Below are positions 27,683 through 35,041 of a stretch of DNA of 64,000 nucleotides, in pieces (position 1 is the stretch's first letter; the number at the start of each line of letters is the position of its first letter). Origin of the DNA: Aquibium microcysteis. GTDB taxonomy: Bacteria; Pseudomonadota; Alphaproteobacteria; Rhizobiales; Rhizobiaceae. The notes beneath the pieces were generated by a model that searched no databases, was not told where the DNA came from, and worked only from the letters and a program-made list of their open reading frames with translations. The translations under genes were made by a program, and so were the position numbers. The DNA lies in contig NZ_CP061080.1 in NCBI RefSeq assembly GCF_014495845.1, positions 547,001 through 611,000 of the forward strand, in the 5' to 3' direction.

Positions 27683-29452
27683 ATGTCGCTCTTCCAGATC
27701 TACTGGCGGACGCTGCGCCTGCTTGCCGCCGAGCGCGGCAAGGTGGCGCTGATCTGCGCGGCCAACGTGGTGCTGGCGGCCGTCGCCATCATCGAGCCGA
27801 TCGCCTTCGGCCGGATCGTCGACGCGGTGACCAGCAAGCAGGGCGTCGGCCAGTCCGTCGCGCTGTGGGCCGGTCTCGGCGTCTTCAACATCGTCGCCTT
27901 CGTGCTCGTCGCCCGCAGCGCCGACCGGCTCGCCCACAAGCGCCGCGCTGTCGTGATGACGGAGGCCTACGAGCGGCTGATGGCGATGCCGCTCGCCTGG
28001 CACCAGGCACGCGGCACCTCGGTGTCGCAGCACACGCTGCTGCGGGCGCTGGAGGCGATGTTCACGCTGTGGCTCGAATTCATGCGCCAGCACATGGCCA
28101 CCGCCGTGTCGCTGGTGCTCCTGGTGCCGACGGCGTTCTCGCTCGACAGGCGCATGTTCCTGGTGCTGCTGGTTCTCGGCGTGCTCTACGTCGCCATCAA
28201 CCGGCTCGTGATGGCGCGCACCCGGCAGGGCCAGGCGAGCGTGGAGCGCCACTACCACCGAGTCTTCTCGCACGTCGCCGATTCGGTCGGCAACGTCGCC
28301 GTGGTGCAGGGCTACGGGCGGGTGGCCGACGAGGCGCGGCTGCTGCGCGACTACGCCGCCGCCCTCATCTCCGCGCAGAACCCGGTGCTCGACTGGTGGG
28401 CGCTGGCGAGCGCGCTCAACCGCTTCGCGGCGACGCTGTCGATGATCGCGGTGATCCTGATCGGCGCCGTCCTGGTGGAGCGCGGCGAACTGCGCGTCGG
28501 CGACCTGATCGCCTTCACCGGCTTCGCCACGCTGCTGATCGGCCGGCTCGACCAGATCACCGCCTTCTTCACCCAGATCTTCGAGGCGCGCGCCAAGCTG
28601 GAGGACTTCTTCCGCATGGAGGACGCGGCCGAGCTGCGTGACGAGCCGACCGGCGCGGTGGAGCTCGAGAAGGTGCGCGGGGACGTTTCGTTCCGGCAGG
28701 TGAGCTTCCGCTTCCCGGGATCCGGAGCGGGCGTGGAGGACGTGACCTTCGACGTGGCGGCGGGTCAGACGGTGGCGATCGTCGGGCCGACGGGCTCGGG
28801 CAAGTCGACGCTGATCGGTCTGCTGCAGCGGGTACGCGACCCGCAGTCGGGCGCCATCCTCGTCGACGGCATCGACATCGCCACCGTCACCCGCGCCTCG
28901 CTGCGCCGCCAGATCGCGACCGTCTACCAGGACGCCGGCCTGTTCGACCGCTCGATCGAGGCCAACATCCGCTTCGGCCGGGAGGGCGCGAGCCACGAGG
29001 AGGTGCATGGCGCGGCGGCCGCGGCGGCCGCGCACGACTTCATCCTGCAGAAGACGGAGGGCTACGACACGCTGGCCGGCGAGCGCGGCAACCGCCTGTC
29101 GGGCGGCGAGCGCCAGCGCATCGCCATCGCGCGCGCCGTGCTGAAGGATGCGCCGATCCTCGTGCTCGACGAGGCGACAAGCGCGCTCGACGTGGAGACC
29201 GAGGAGAAGGTGCGCCAGGCGATCGACGGGCTGCGGCGCGGCCGCACCACCTTCATCATCGCCCACCGCCTGTCGACCATCCGCAATGCCGACCGCATCG
29301 TCTTCCTGGAGAACGGCCGCGTCGCCGAGACCGGGACCTACACCGAGCTTGCGGCCCGCGGCGGCCGCTTCGCCGAACTGCTGGCGGCGGGCGGCATGAT
29401 CGCCGACGTCGAGACGACGTCCGCCGAAGCGCGCCGGATCGCGGCGGAGTAG
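27683..29452 (+). CDS. ndvA: Cyclic beta-1,2-glucan ABC exporter
   Basis: A 589-residue half-transporter (membrane domain 1-320, nucleotide-binding domain 340-575). Six membrane segments precede the ATPase: Walker A GPTGSGKST, Q-loop VYQDAGLFDRSI, signature LSGGERQRIAIARAVL, Walker B ILVLDEATSALD and H-loop IIAHRLST. The N-terminus MSLFQIYWRTLRLLAAER and the FTLWLEFMRQH region are typical of NdvA/ChvA, which moves cyclic beta-glucan to the periplasm. It lies immediately after ndvB, so synthesis and export are one transcript here. Confidence 0.95.
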   Translation: MSLFQIYWRTLRLLAAERGKVALICAANVVLAAVAIIEPIAFGRIVDAVTSKQGVGQSVALWAGLGVFNIVAFVLVARSADRLAHKRRAVVMTEAYERLMAMPLAWHQARGTSVSQHTLLRALEAMFTLWLEFMRQHMATAVSLVLLVPTAFSLDRRMFLVLLVLGVLYVAINRLVMARTRQGQASVERHYHRVFSHVADSVGNVAVVQGYGRVADEARLLRDYAAALISAQNPVLDWWALASALNRFAATLSMIAVILIGAVLVERGELRVGDLIAFTGFATLLIGRLDQITAFFTQIFEARAKLEDFFRMEDAAELRDEPTGAVELEKVRGDVSFRQVSFRFPGSGAGVEDVTFDVAAGQTVAIVGPTGSGKSTLIGLLQRVRDPQSGAILVDGIDIATVTRASLRRQIATVYQDAGLFDRSIEANIRFGREGASHEEVHGAAAAAAAHDFILQKTEGYDTLAGERGNRLSGGERQRIAIARAVLKDAPILVLDEATSALDVETEEKVRQAIDGLRRGRTTFIIAHRLSTIRNADRIVFLENGRVAETGTYTELAARGGRFAELLAAGGMIADVETTSAEARRIAAE

Positions 29453-29530
29453 CGGGCGGGCGGGCCGCCCTGCCGGCGGGTCCGCGCGGGCGGATCGCCC
29501 GACCGTGCCCGGACGGCCGGGCGAGGGGCC

Positions 29531-30550
29531 TCAGCCTTCGCGGTAGTAGTAGCTGTAGCCGTTGATGGCCGGCGCGCCGCCGAGATGGGCGTAGAGGACG
29601 CGCGAGCCCTTCGGGAAGAAGCCTTTTCGCGCCAGATCGATCATGCCCTGCATCGACTTGCCTTCGTAGACGGGGTCGGTGATCATCGCCTCGGTGCGGG
29701 CGGCGAGCCGGATGGCCTCGTTGGTCTCCTCCGACGGCACGCCGTAGGCGGGATAGGCGTAGTCGGGATTGATGACGATCTCGTCCTCGCGCACGGCGCG
29801 GCCGAGCCCGACCAGTCCGGCCGTATTGTCGACGATCGACCGCACCTGCGCCCGCGTCTGCGCCACCGTGCCGGAGGCGTCGATGCCGATGACGCGGTCG
29901 GCGCGGTCCTGGGCGGCGAAGCCGACGATCATGCCGGCCTGGGTGGAGCCGGTGACGACGCAGACGATGACGTAGTCGAAGGTGAAGCCGAGCGCCTTCT
30001 CCTGCTCGGCCACCTCCTCGGCGAAGCCGACATAGCCGAGCGCGCCGAACTTGTGCACCGAGGCGCCGGCCGGGATCGGATAGGGCTTGCCGCCCGCATC
30101 CTTCACCGACTGGATGGCGTCCTCCCAGCTCTTGCGGATGCCGATGTCGAATCCGTCGTCGACGAGGCGCGAATCGGCGCCCATCAGGCGGGTCATCAGG
30201 ATGTTGCCGACGCGGTCGTAGACGGCGTCGTAGTGCGGCACCCACTTCTCCTGGATGACGACGCACTTCATGCCGATCTTGGCCGCGGTCGCGGCGACCA
30301 TGCGGGTGTGGTTGGACTGGACGCCGCCGATCGACACCAGCGTGTCGGCGCCCGACGCGATGGCGTCCGGCACGATGTATTCGAGCTTGCGCAGCTTGTT
30401 GCCGCCCATCGCGAGGCCGGAATTGCAGTCGTCGCGCTTGGCCCAGATCTCGACGTCGGCACCGATGGCCGCCGACAGCCGCGGCAGGTGCTCGATCGGC
30501 GTCGGGCCGAAGGTGAGGGGATAGCGTTCGAACTTTTCGAGAAGGGACAT
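29531..30550 (-). CDS. acdS: 1-Aminocyclopropane-1-carboxylate deaminase
   Basis: A 339-residue PLP enzyme of the fold-type II family, the expected size. It breaks ACC, the ethylene precursor of plants, into 2-oxobutyrate and ammonia. The PLP lysine is in [11 protein letters not shown] (Lys52), the substrate-binding Ser/Asn in [14 protein letters not shown], and the Tyr-Glu of [15 protein letters not shown] and the Leu of LYAHLGG (about 296 and 323) are the residues that separate true ACC deaminases from D-cysteine desulfhydrases. It is divergent from its likely Lrp-type regulator, the standard acdS/acdR layout. Confidence 0.94.
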   Translation of the reverse strand: MSLLEKFERYPLTFGPTPIEHLPRLSAAIGADVEIWAKRDDCNSGLAMGGNKLRKLEYIVPDAIASGADTLVSIGGVQSNHTRMVAATAAKIGMKCVVIQEKWVPHYDAVYDRVGNILMTRLMGADSRLVDDGFDIGIRKSWEDAIQSVKDAGGKPYPIPAGASVHKFGALGYVGFAEEVAEQEKALGFTFDYVIVCVVTGSTQAGMIVGFAAQDRADRVIGIDASGTVAQTRAQVRSIVDNTAGLVGLGRAVREDEIVINPDYAYPAYGVPSEETNEAIRLAARTEAMITDPVYEGKSMQGMIDLARKGFFPKGSRVLYAHLGGAPAINGYSYYYREG

Positions 30551-30657
30551 CGTGCGGGCTCCATGGCGGTTTCGGCGCGGATCCTAGGGCAAGAGACGCG
30601 AAATGTGCTTCCAAAGTGGCCGACCGGACTTCCCGATCAACCGCATCCCAGCTAGAA

Positions 30658-30672
30658 AATCTCCAGAAGATT
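30658..30672. promoter_or_regulatory. Candidate AcdR operator between acdS and acdR
   Basis: A perfect inverted repeat AATCT-CCAGA-AGATT lies in the roughly 150-nt divergent gap, 16-34 nt ahead of the two possible acdR starts. Lrp-family regulators bind short inverted repeats of this kind. It is the only clear dyad I found in the gap. The assignment is inferred from position. Confidence 0.4.
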
Positions 30673-30705
30673 CCATCCGGGCGCTGGATGACGAAAGGTT
30701 CTTCC

Positions 30706-31167
30706 ATGACCGTTCTCGACCGCGTCGACCTGCGCATCCTGCGCGCCCTCCAGGCCGAGGGCCGGCTCTCCAATGCCGACCTCGCCGCCAAGGTGAACGT
30801 CAGCCCGGCGACCTGCCACCGGCGCACGCAGCGCCTGTTCGACGAGGGTTTCATCACCGGCGTGCGCGCCGAGGTGGCGCCGGGTGCCGTCGGGCTCGGC
30901 GCGCTGGTGATGGTGGGGGTGGTGCTCGACCGCTCGACGCCGGAGAGCTTCGCCGCCTTCGAAGGCGCGGCGCTGGAACTGAAGGAGGTGCTCGACTGCA
31001 ACCTCGTGGCCGGCGACTTCGACTATCTGCTGAAGATCCGCGTCCGCGACATGGCCGATTTCAACAAGCTGCACGGCCAGAAGCTGATCGCGCTGCCCGG
31101 CGTACGCCAGACCCGCACCTTCTTCGTCATGAAGGAGGTGAAGGAGAACGCCCGGCTGCCGTTCTGA
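30706..31167 (+). CDS. acdR: Lrp/AsnC-family regulator, AcdR type
   Basis: A 153-residue protein from ATG 30706; ATG 30688 would add six residues (MTKGSS). Residues 1-60 form the AsnC-type helix-turn-helix (LDRVDLRILRALQAEGRLSNADLAAKVNVSPATCHRRTQRLF); the remainder is the RAM ligand-binding domain (VGLGALVMVGVVLDRST, CNLVAGDFDYLLKIRVRDM, LIALPGVRQTRTFFVMKEVKE). Lrp-type AcdR activates acdS in rhizobia and pseudomonads in response to ACC and low oxygen. The gene diverges from acdS and is followed by the tandem hairpin repeats. Confidence 0.88.
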   Translation: MTVLDRVDLRILRALQAEGRLSNADLAAKVNVSPATCHRRTQRLFDEGFITGVRAEVAPGAVGLGALVMVGVVLDRSTPESFAAFEGAALELKEVLDCNLVAGDFDYLLKIRVRDMADFNKLHGQKLIALPGVRQTRTFFVMKEVKENARLPF

Positions 31168-31184
31168 GGGACGGGGCGGGGCCG

Positions 31185-31257
31185 GGGACAGTTTACCGAT
31201 ATCGGCGGACGGTCCGCTTGCGGGGCGAAGGATGCGCGGATATCGGTAAACTGTCCC
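31185..31257. repeat. Long hairpin repeat, copy 1
   Basis: A 73-bp element with perfect 19-bp arms: GGGACAGTTTACCGATATC at 31185-31203 and its reverse complement at 31239-31257. The 35-nt centre itself contains the near-palindrome GCGGACGGTCCGC. It is nearly identical to the copy 17 nt further on. It lies between convergent acdR and the anti-sigma gene, so it may also act as a two-way transcription stop, though no T-run follows. Confidence 0.85.
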
Positions 31258-31273
31258 TGGGGGGGCGGAGGGC

Positions 31274-31348
31274 GGGGACAGTTTACCGATATCGCGGGAC
31301 GGTTCGCTTGGGGGGCGATGGGTTCGCGGATATCGGTAAACTGTCCCC
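31274..31348. repeat. Long hairpin repeat, copy 2
   Basis: A 75-bp element with 20-bp perfect arms: the same 19-bp GGGACAGTTTACCGATATC arm as copy 1 plus one more G (31274-31293), and its complement at 31329-31348. The centres differ slightly between copies (GCGGACGGTCCGCTTG versus GCGGGACGGTTCGCTTG), so the arms are better conserved than the loops. It ends 5 nt before the stop codon of the minus-strand anti-sigma gene. Confidence 0.85.
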
Positions 31349-31353
31349 GTCTC

Positions 31354-32097
31354 TCAGTCCGGCAGGCGCGTGGCGAAGCCCTTGACCAGGATCGGGCCGG
31401 TGGGCTTGCCGGTGGGCGAGCCGGGGGCGGGCTCGAGCGTGATCTCGTAGAGCTGGTCGGCCTTCGGCAGCGGCTGGTCGGGTCCGCGCAGGACGGCGGG
31501 CGTCGCGCGTGGCAGGGTGCCGAGCGAGACCGGGCCCACGGCCGGGTCGTAGAGCGTCCAGACCTGCAGCGTCTTGCCTTCGGGGACCGCGAAATCCCTG
31601 AGCGGCACGATGCGCACGGTGTCGTCGGCGAAGGCCTCGAAGATCGCGCCCGGCACGGCGTCCGGCGTGTCGAGCACGACGACGACGACCGGCTGCGGCC
31701 GCGGCGACAGCGTCGTGCCCGCGAGGTAGCCGATGCCAAGGGCCGCCGCGATGCCGGCGGCCATCAGGGCGGGACGCCAGGTCGACTGCCGCCGGCGCGC
31801 GGCGAGATCGACGACCGGGACGGGGGGCGGGGAGTCGACGGCCAAAGTTGACGCGGGTGCAGCATCGGCGTCCGCTTCGCCCAGCCGGGCCTCGACGGCG
31901 GCCCACATCCCCTCCGGAACCGGATCGCGGCCGGCGGTGTCGTCGAGCGTCGCCATGCGGGCGGCGAGGCTGTCGACGGCGGCGCGGAACTCGGCGTCGG
32001 TGGCCATGTCCGCCTCGGCGCGCAGCCGCTCCGCCTCGTCCATCAGGCCGAGCACGTAGTCGCCCGCGCGGGCCATGCGATCGTCCCGGGCGCTCAT
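31354..32097 (-). CDS. Anti-sigma factor, RskA type
   Basis: A 247-residue protein from ATG 32097. The N-terminal about 75 residues form the sigma-binding anti-sigma domain ([21 protein letters not shown]). A single membrane segment follows at about 105-130 (RPALMAAGIAAALGIGYLAGTTL), and the C-terminal periplasmic RskA-like domain contains FAVPEGKTLQVWTLYD, VSLGTLPR and YEITLEPAPGSPTGKPTGPIL. It holds the ECF sigma factor encoded just upstream; the start and the sigma stop overlap by four bases. Release is probably by regulated proteolysis, by analogy with RskA. Confidence 0.88.
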   Translation of the reverse strand: MSARDDRMARAGDYVLGLMDEAERLRAEADMATDAEFRAAVDSLAARMATLDDTAGRDPVPEGMWAAVEARLGEADADAAPASTLAVDSPPPVPVVDLAARRRQSTWRPALMAAGIAAALGIGYLAGTTLSPRPQPVVVVVLDTPDAVPGAIFEAFADDTVRIVPLRDFAVPEGKTLQVWTLYDPAVGPVSLGTLPRATPAVLRGPDQPLPKADQLYEITLEPAPGSPTGKPTGPILVKGFATRLPD

Positions 32098-32648
32098 GAC
32101 AGGCACTCCTGCAGCGCGATGACGCCGCGCCGGATCCACGCCTTGACGGTGCCGACCGGCGCGTCGAGCCGGGCCGCGATCTCGCCATGGGTCCAGCCGA
32201 CGACATAGGCGAGCAGGATCGATTCGCGCCGCCGCGGCTCCAGCGCCGACAGGCAGCGGCGCAGCGCGTCGCCGTCCGACAGGGCGTCGTAGGCGGCATG
32301 GGCGTCGGCGCCGCGGTCGGCGAAGAGGGCGAGCTGCGCCTCGTCGGCGAAATCCAGCCGCGAGCCGTCGCGCACCGCGTTGAGGGCACGGTTGCGCACG
32401 ATCGCGGTCAGCCAGGCGCGGCCGGCGCCGCGCGCCGGATCGAAGCTCGCCGCCCGCCGCCAGACCGCCACGAACGCGTCCTGGACGATCTCCTCGGCGA
32501 CCTCGCGCCGCCGCACGATGCGCCGCGCGATGGCGATCAGCCGTCCGGCCTCGGCGGCGAAGAGCCGGCCGAGTGCCGCACGGTCGCCGCCGGCCACCCG
32601 TGCCAGCAGCCGCTCGCAGTCGTCCTCGATGCCGTCGGTCGGCGCCAT
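32094..32648 (-). CDS. ECF RNA polymerase sigma factor
   Basis: A 184-residue ECF sigma factor from ATG 32648. Region 2 reads RLIAIARRIVRRREVAEEIVQDAFVAVWRRAASFDP and region 4 reads RRRESILLAYVVGWTHGEIAARLDAPVGTVKAWIRRG. It resembles SigK-like ECFs that pair with RskA-type anti-sigma factors. It is cotranscribed with the anti-sigma gene (ATGA overlap) and divergent from a DUF4394 gene that is its most likely neighbouring target. The frame extends upstream to 32822 without sigma-factor similarity. Confidence 0.92.
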   Translation of the reverse strand: MAPTDGIEDDCERLLARVAGGDRAALGRLFAAEAGRLIAIARRIVRRREVAEEIVQDAFVAVWRRAASFDPARGAGRAWLTAIVRNRALNAVRDGSRLDFADEAQLALFADRGADAHAAYDALSDGDALRRCLSALEPRRRESILLAYVVGWTHGEIAARLDAPVGTVKAWIRRGVIALQECLS

Positions 32649-32711
32649 GCCCGTCCTGCCGCTCCTGTTCGTCTCCTTACACACGGGATGCCGGCCGCCG
32701 ATGCAAGCCCG

Positions 32712-32727
32712 GACGAAAAATTTCGTC
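32712..32727. promoter_or_regulatory. Perfect palindrome in the sigma / DUF4394 divergent gap
   Basis: GACGAAA-AA-TTTCGTC is a perfect 7-bp inverted repeat with a 2-nt centre, flanked further out by ATGCA (32701) and TGCAT (32732). It lies in the middle of the 177-nt gap between the ECF sigma gene and the DUF4394 gene, a place for an operator or shared promoter element. A GTAACC at 32767-32772 resembles the -35 element of some alphaproteobacterial ECF promoters, but no matching -10 is seen. Confidence 0.35.
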
Positions 32728-32825
32728 GCGCTGCATCCGGAGCCACGTCCGGCGGGTAAGGGCCCCGTAACCGCCGGCCGACGGAAGGACCGCCTGCCGG
32801 AATTCGATGCAACAGGAGACATGCC

Positions 32826-33614
32826 ATGACCTCTTCCTCGATCATCCGCAGCCTCGCCGCCTCCGCCGCCCTGGCCGCGCTGACGGGCGCCGCCGCGGCC
32901 GCGCCCGCCATCGGCCTCACCGGCGACAGGACGCTGGTGTGGTTCGACACCGACAAGCCGGAGATTTCCAGGACCGTCGAGGTCGAGGGCGTCGAGATGC
33001 TGCAGGGCATCGACCTGCGGCCGTCGGACGGCAAGCTCTACGGCGTCACCAAGGATGGGACCATCGTGACCATCGACACGGCGACGGGCGCGGCGACGGC
33101 CGGCGCCAAGCTCGCCATCAACCTGCCGGAGGGCGTGACGGCCAGCATCGACTTCAACCCGATGGCCGACCGGCTGCGCCTGATGGGCTCGGACGGCACC
33201 AACTTGCGCGCCAACGTCGACACCGGCGAGGTGACCGAGGACGGCAAGCTGGCCTTCGAGGCCGGTGATCCGAACGCCGAGCGCGAGCCGAAGGTGATCG
33301 CGACCGCCTACATCAATTCCTACGGCAAGCCCGAGAAGACGGCGATGTACGACGTCGACGCGGCCGGCACCTTCATCCAGCAGGTCAAGCCGAACGACGG
33401 CGTGCTGAAGACGATCGGCAGCCTGGGCATTCCGGCGGCCGACAGGGTGGCGATGGACGTGCAGACGACCGCCGACGGCACCAACACCGCCTGGCTGGCG
33501 GCCGGCGGCGTGCTCTACACGATCGACGTCGCGACCGGCACCGCGACGAAGACGGGCGACATCACCGGCGCCCCGGACATGCTGCGCGACATCGCCATCC
33601 TGCCCGCGATGTGA
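32826..33614 (+). CDS. DUF4394 domain-containing exported protein
   Basis: A 262-residue exported protein. After a signal peptide (about 1-25, ending AAAAAP) it is a propeller-like DUF4394 domain: IGLTGDRTLVWFDTDKPEIS, LQGIDLRPSDGKLYGVTKDGTIVTIDTATG, VTASIDFNPMADRLRLMGSDGTNLRANVDTG, KVIATAYINS and KTGDITGAPDMLRDIAIL. The family has no known activity. Its place opposite an ECF sigma/anti-sigma pair suggests it is part of that envelope-stress regulon. Confidence 0.85.
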   Translation: MTSSSIIRSLAASAALAALTGAAAAAPAIGLTGDRTLVWFDTDKPEISRTVEVEGVEMLQGIDLRPSDGKLYGVTKDGTIVTIDTATGAATAGAKLAINLPEGVTASIDFNPMADRLRLMGSDGTNLRANVDTGEVTEDGKLAFEAGDPNAEREPKVIATAYINSYGKPEKTAMYDVDAAGTFIQQVKPNDGVLKTIGSLGIPAADRVAMDVQTTADGTNTAWLAAGGVLYTIDVATGTATKTGDITGAPDMLRDIAILPAM

Positions 33615-33673
33615 CGCAGCCTCCGTGGCGGCCGGCTATCGCCGGGATCGACCGCCGCCAACCAGAAAGAGAA

Positions 33674-33699
33674 GCGCCCCCCCAGCGATGCGGGGGCGC
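33674..33699. terminator. Bidirectional hairpin terminator
   Basis: A strong stem GCGCCCCC / GGGGGCGC lies in the 120-nt gap between the convergent DUF4394 and COG0523 GTPase genes. On the minus strand it is followed by a pyrimidine tract (TTCTCTTTCT), so it most likely ends the zinc operon transcript; it could also stop the DUF4394 transcript. Confidence 0.6.
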
Positions 33700-33734
33700 C
33701 GGTTCGAGGAGAGGGTGACGGCGACCGGCGCGGC

Positions 33735-34946
33735 TCACGCCGCCTGGCGTTCCCAGCTCGGGAAGGGATCGGCGAGATCGCGCCAGCGGCCGGGCATGAA
33801 GTCGGTCTCCGGCACGAGGCAGGCATCGAGCTCGGCGCGGATCTGCGCCTCGTTCATCGGGTCGCAGCCGATGAAGACGATCTCCTGGCGCCGGTCGCCC
33901 CAGACCGGATCGAGCCAGGATTTCATCGTCGCGCGCCATTCCGGATGGTCCGGCCACTGGTGCCGGGGGACCGAAGACCACCACAAGCCGCGCTTTCCGG
34001 TCCGGATCAGGGCGCCGGCCTGGCTGATCTCGCCGACGTAATGCGGCCGCGTCGCCAGCCAGAAGAAGCCCTTGGCGCGCACCACGCCCGGCCAGGAGCG
34101 TTCGATGAAGGCCTTCAGCCGCATCGGATGGAACGGCCGCCGTTCGCGATAGACGAAGGAGCGGATGCCGTATTCCTCCGTTTCCGGCACGTGGTCCGCA
34201 AAGCCGTTCAGCTCCTTGAACCAGAGCGGATGCTGCGAGGCCTTCTCGAAGTCGAAGCGGCCGGTGTCGAGCACCTTGTCGAGCGGCGCCCGGCCGAAAT
34301 CGGTCTCGACGAGCTCGGCGTCGGGGTTGAGCGCGCGGATGATCTTGCGGGCGAGGTCGAGATCGGCCGCGGGCGTGTCGGAGACCTTGTTCAGCACGAC
34401 CACGTCGGCGAACTCGATCTGCTCGACCAGGAGGTCGACCAGCGCGCGGTCGTCGCCCTCGCCGCGGTCGCGCAGGAAATCATGCGAGGAATAGTCCTTC
34501 AGCAGGTTGGCGGCGTCGACGACGGTGACCATCGTGTCCAGCCGGGCGACGTCGGACAGGCTGTCGCCGTTCTCGTCGCGGAAGTCGAAGGTGGTGGCGA
34601 CCGGCAGCGGCTCGGCGATGCCGGTGCCCTCGATCAGCAGATAGTCGAAGCGGCCTTCGTGCGACAGCCGGCGGACTTCCTTCAGGAGATCGTCGCGCAG
34701 CGTGCAGCAGATGCAGCCGTTGGTCATCTCGACCAGCTGCTCGTCGGTGCGCGACAGGTTGGCGCCGCCGTCGCGCACGAGCGCGGCGTCGATGTTGACC
34801 TCGCTCATGTCGTTGACGATGACCGCGACGCGGCGGCCCTCGCGGTTGTTGAGGACGTGGTTGAGCAGCGTCGTCTTGCCGGCCCCGAGGAAGCCGGACA
34901 GGACGGTGACGGGGAGACGGTTGGAGGGCTTGGCCGTTTCGGGCAT
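33735..34946 (-). CDS. COG0523 (CobW/ZigA-type) zinc-regulated GTPase metallochaperone
   Basis: A 403-residue G3E GTPase. The N-terminal domain has Walker [18 protein letters not shown], the metal-binding [12 protein letters not shown] (CxCC, about residues 75-79), Walker B-like [15 protein letters not shown] and the guanine-specificity motif LNKVSD. The C-terminal CobW_C domain carries [25 protein letters not shown] and WLATRP. Proteins of this type (ZigA, YciC) deliver zinc to client enzymes during starvation. It is the third gene of the Zur-type operon with the AztD-ZinT fusion and AztC, which supports the zinc role over cobalamin. Confidence 0.9.
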   Translation of the reverse strand: MPETAKPSNRLPVTVLSGFLGAGKTTLLNHVLNNREGRRVAVIVNDMSEVNIDAALVRDGGANLSRTDEQLVEMTNGCICCTLRDDLLKEVRRLSHEGRFDYLLIEGTGIAEPLPVATTFDFRDENGDSLSDVARLDTMVTVVDAANLLKDYSSHDFLRDRGEGDDRALVDLLVEQIEFADVVVLNKVSDTPAADLDLARKIIRALNPDAELVETDFGRAPLDKVLDTGRFDFEKASQHPLWFKELNGFADHVPETEEYGIRSFVYRERRPFHPMRLKAFIERSWPGVVRAKGFFWLATRPHYVGEISQAGALIRTGKRGLWWSSVPRHQWPDHPEWRATMKSWLDPVWGDRRQEIVFIGCDPMNEAQIRAELDACLVPETDFMPGRWRDLADPFPSWERQAA

Positions 34947-35041
34947 GGCGAACCTCTGGATCGGGCGGATGTTCGGAGGTGGGGAGAGGGCGCCCGGCCT
35001 GAAGCGGCCGGGCGGAAGGCAGTGCGGGTCGATGCGGTCGG

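Noticed and set aside
19096..27684. A 2,862-codon open frame on the minus strand, antisense to the whole cyclic glucan synthase gene.
   Set aside because: The sense gene has clear GT84/GH94 motifs. The antisense product is arginine- and histidine-rich with no domain; the strong high-GC third-position bias removes stop codons from this frame.
31185..31348. Tandem repeats considered as a small CRISPR array.
   Set aside because: Only two units, each a hairpin with internal loop, and no cas genes; the structure is palindromic rather than repeat-spacer.
32767..32772. GTAACC as an ECF -35 element ahead of the DUF4394 gene.
   Set aside because: No matching -10 (CGAA/CGTT-like) is present at 15-18 nt downstream.
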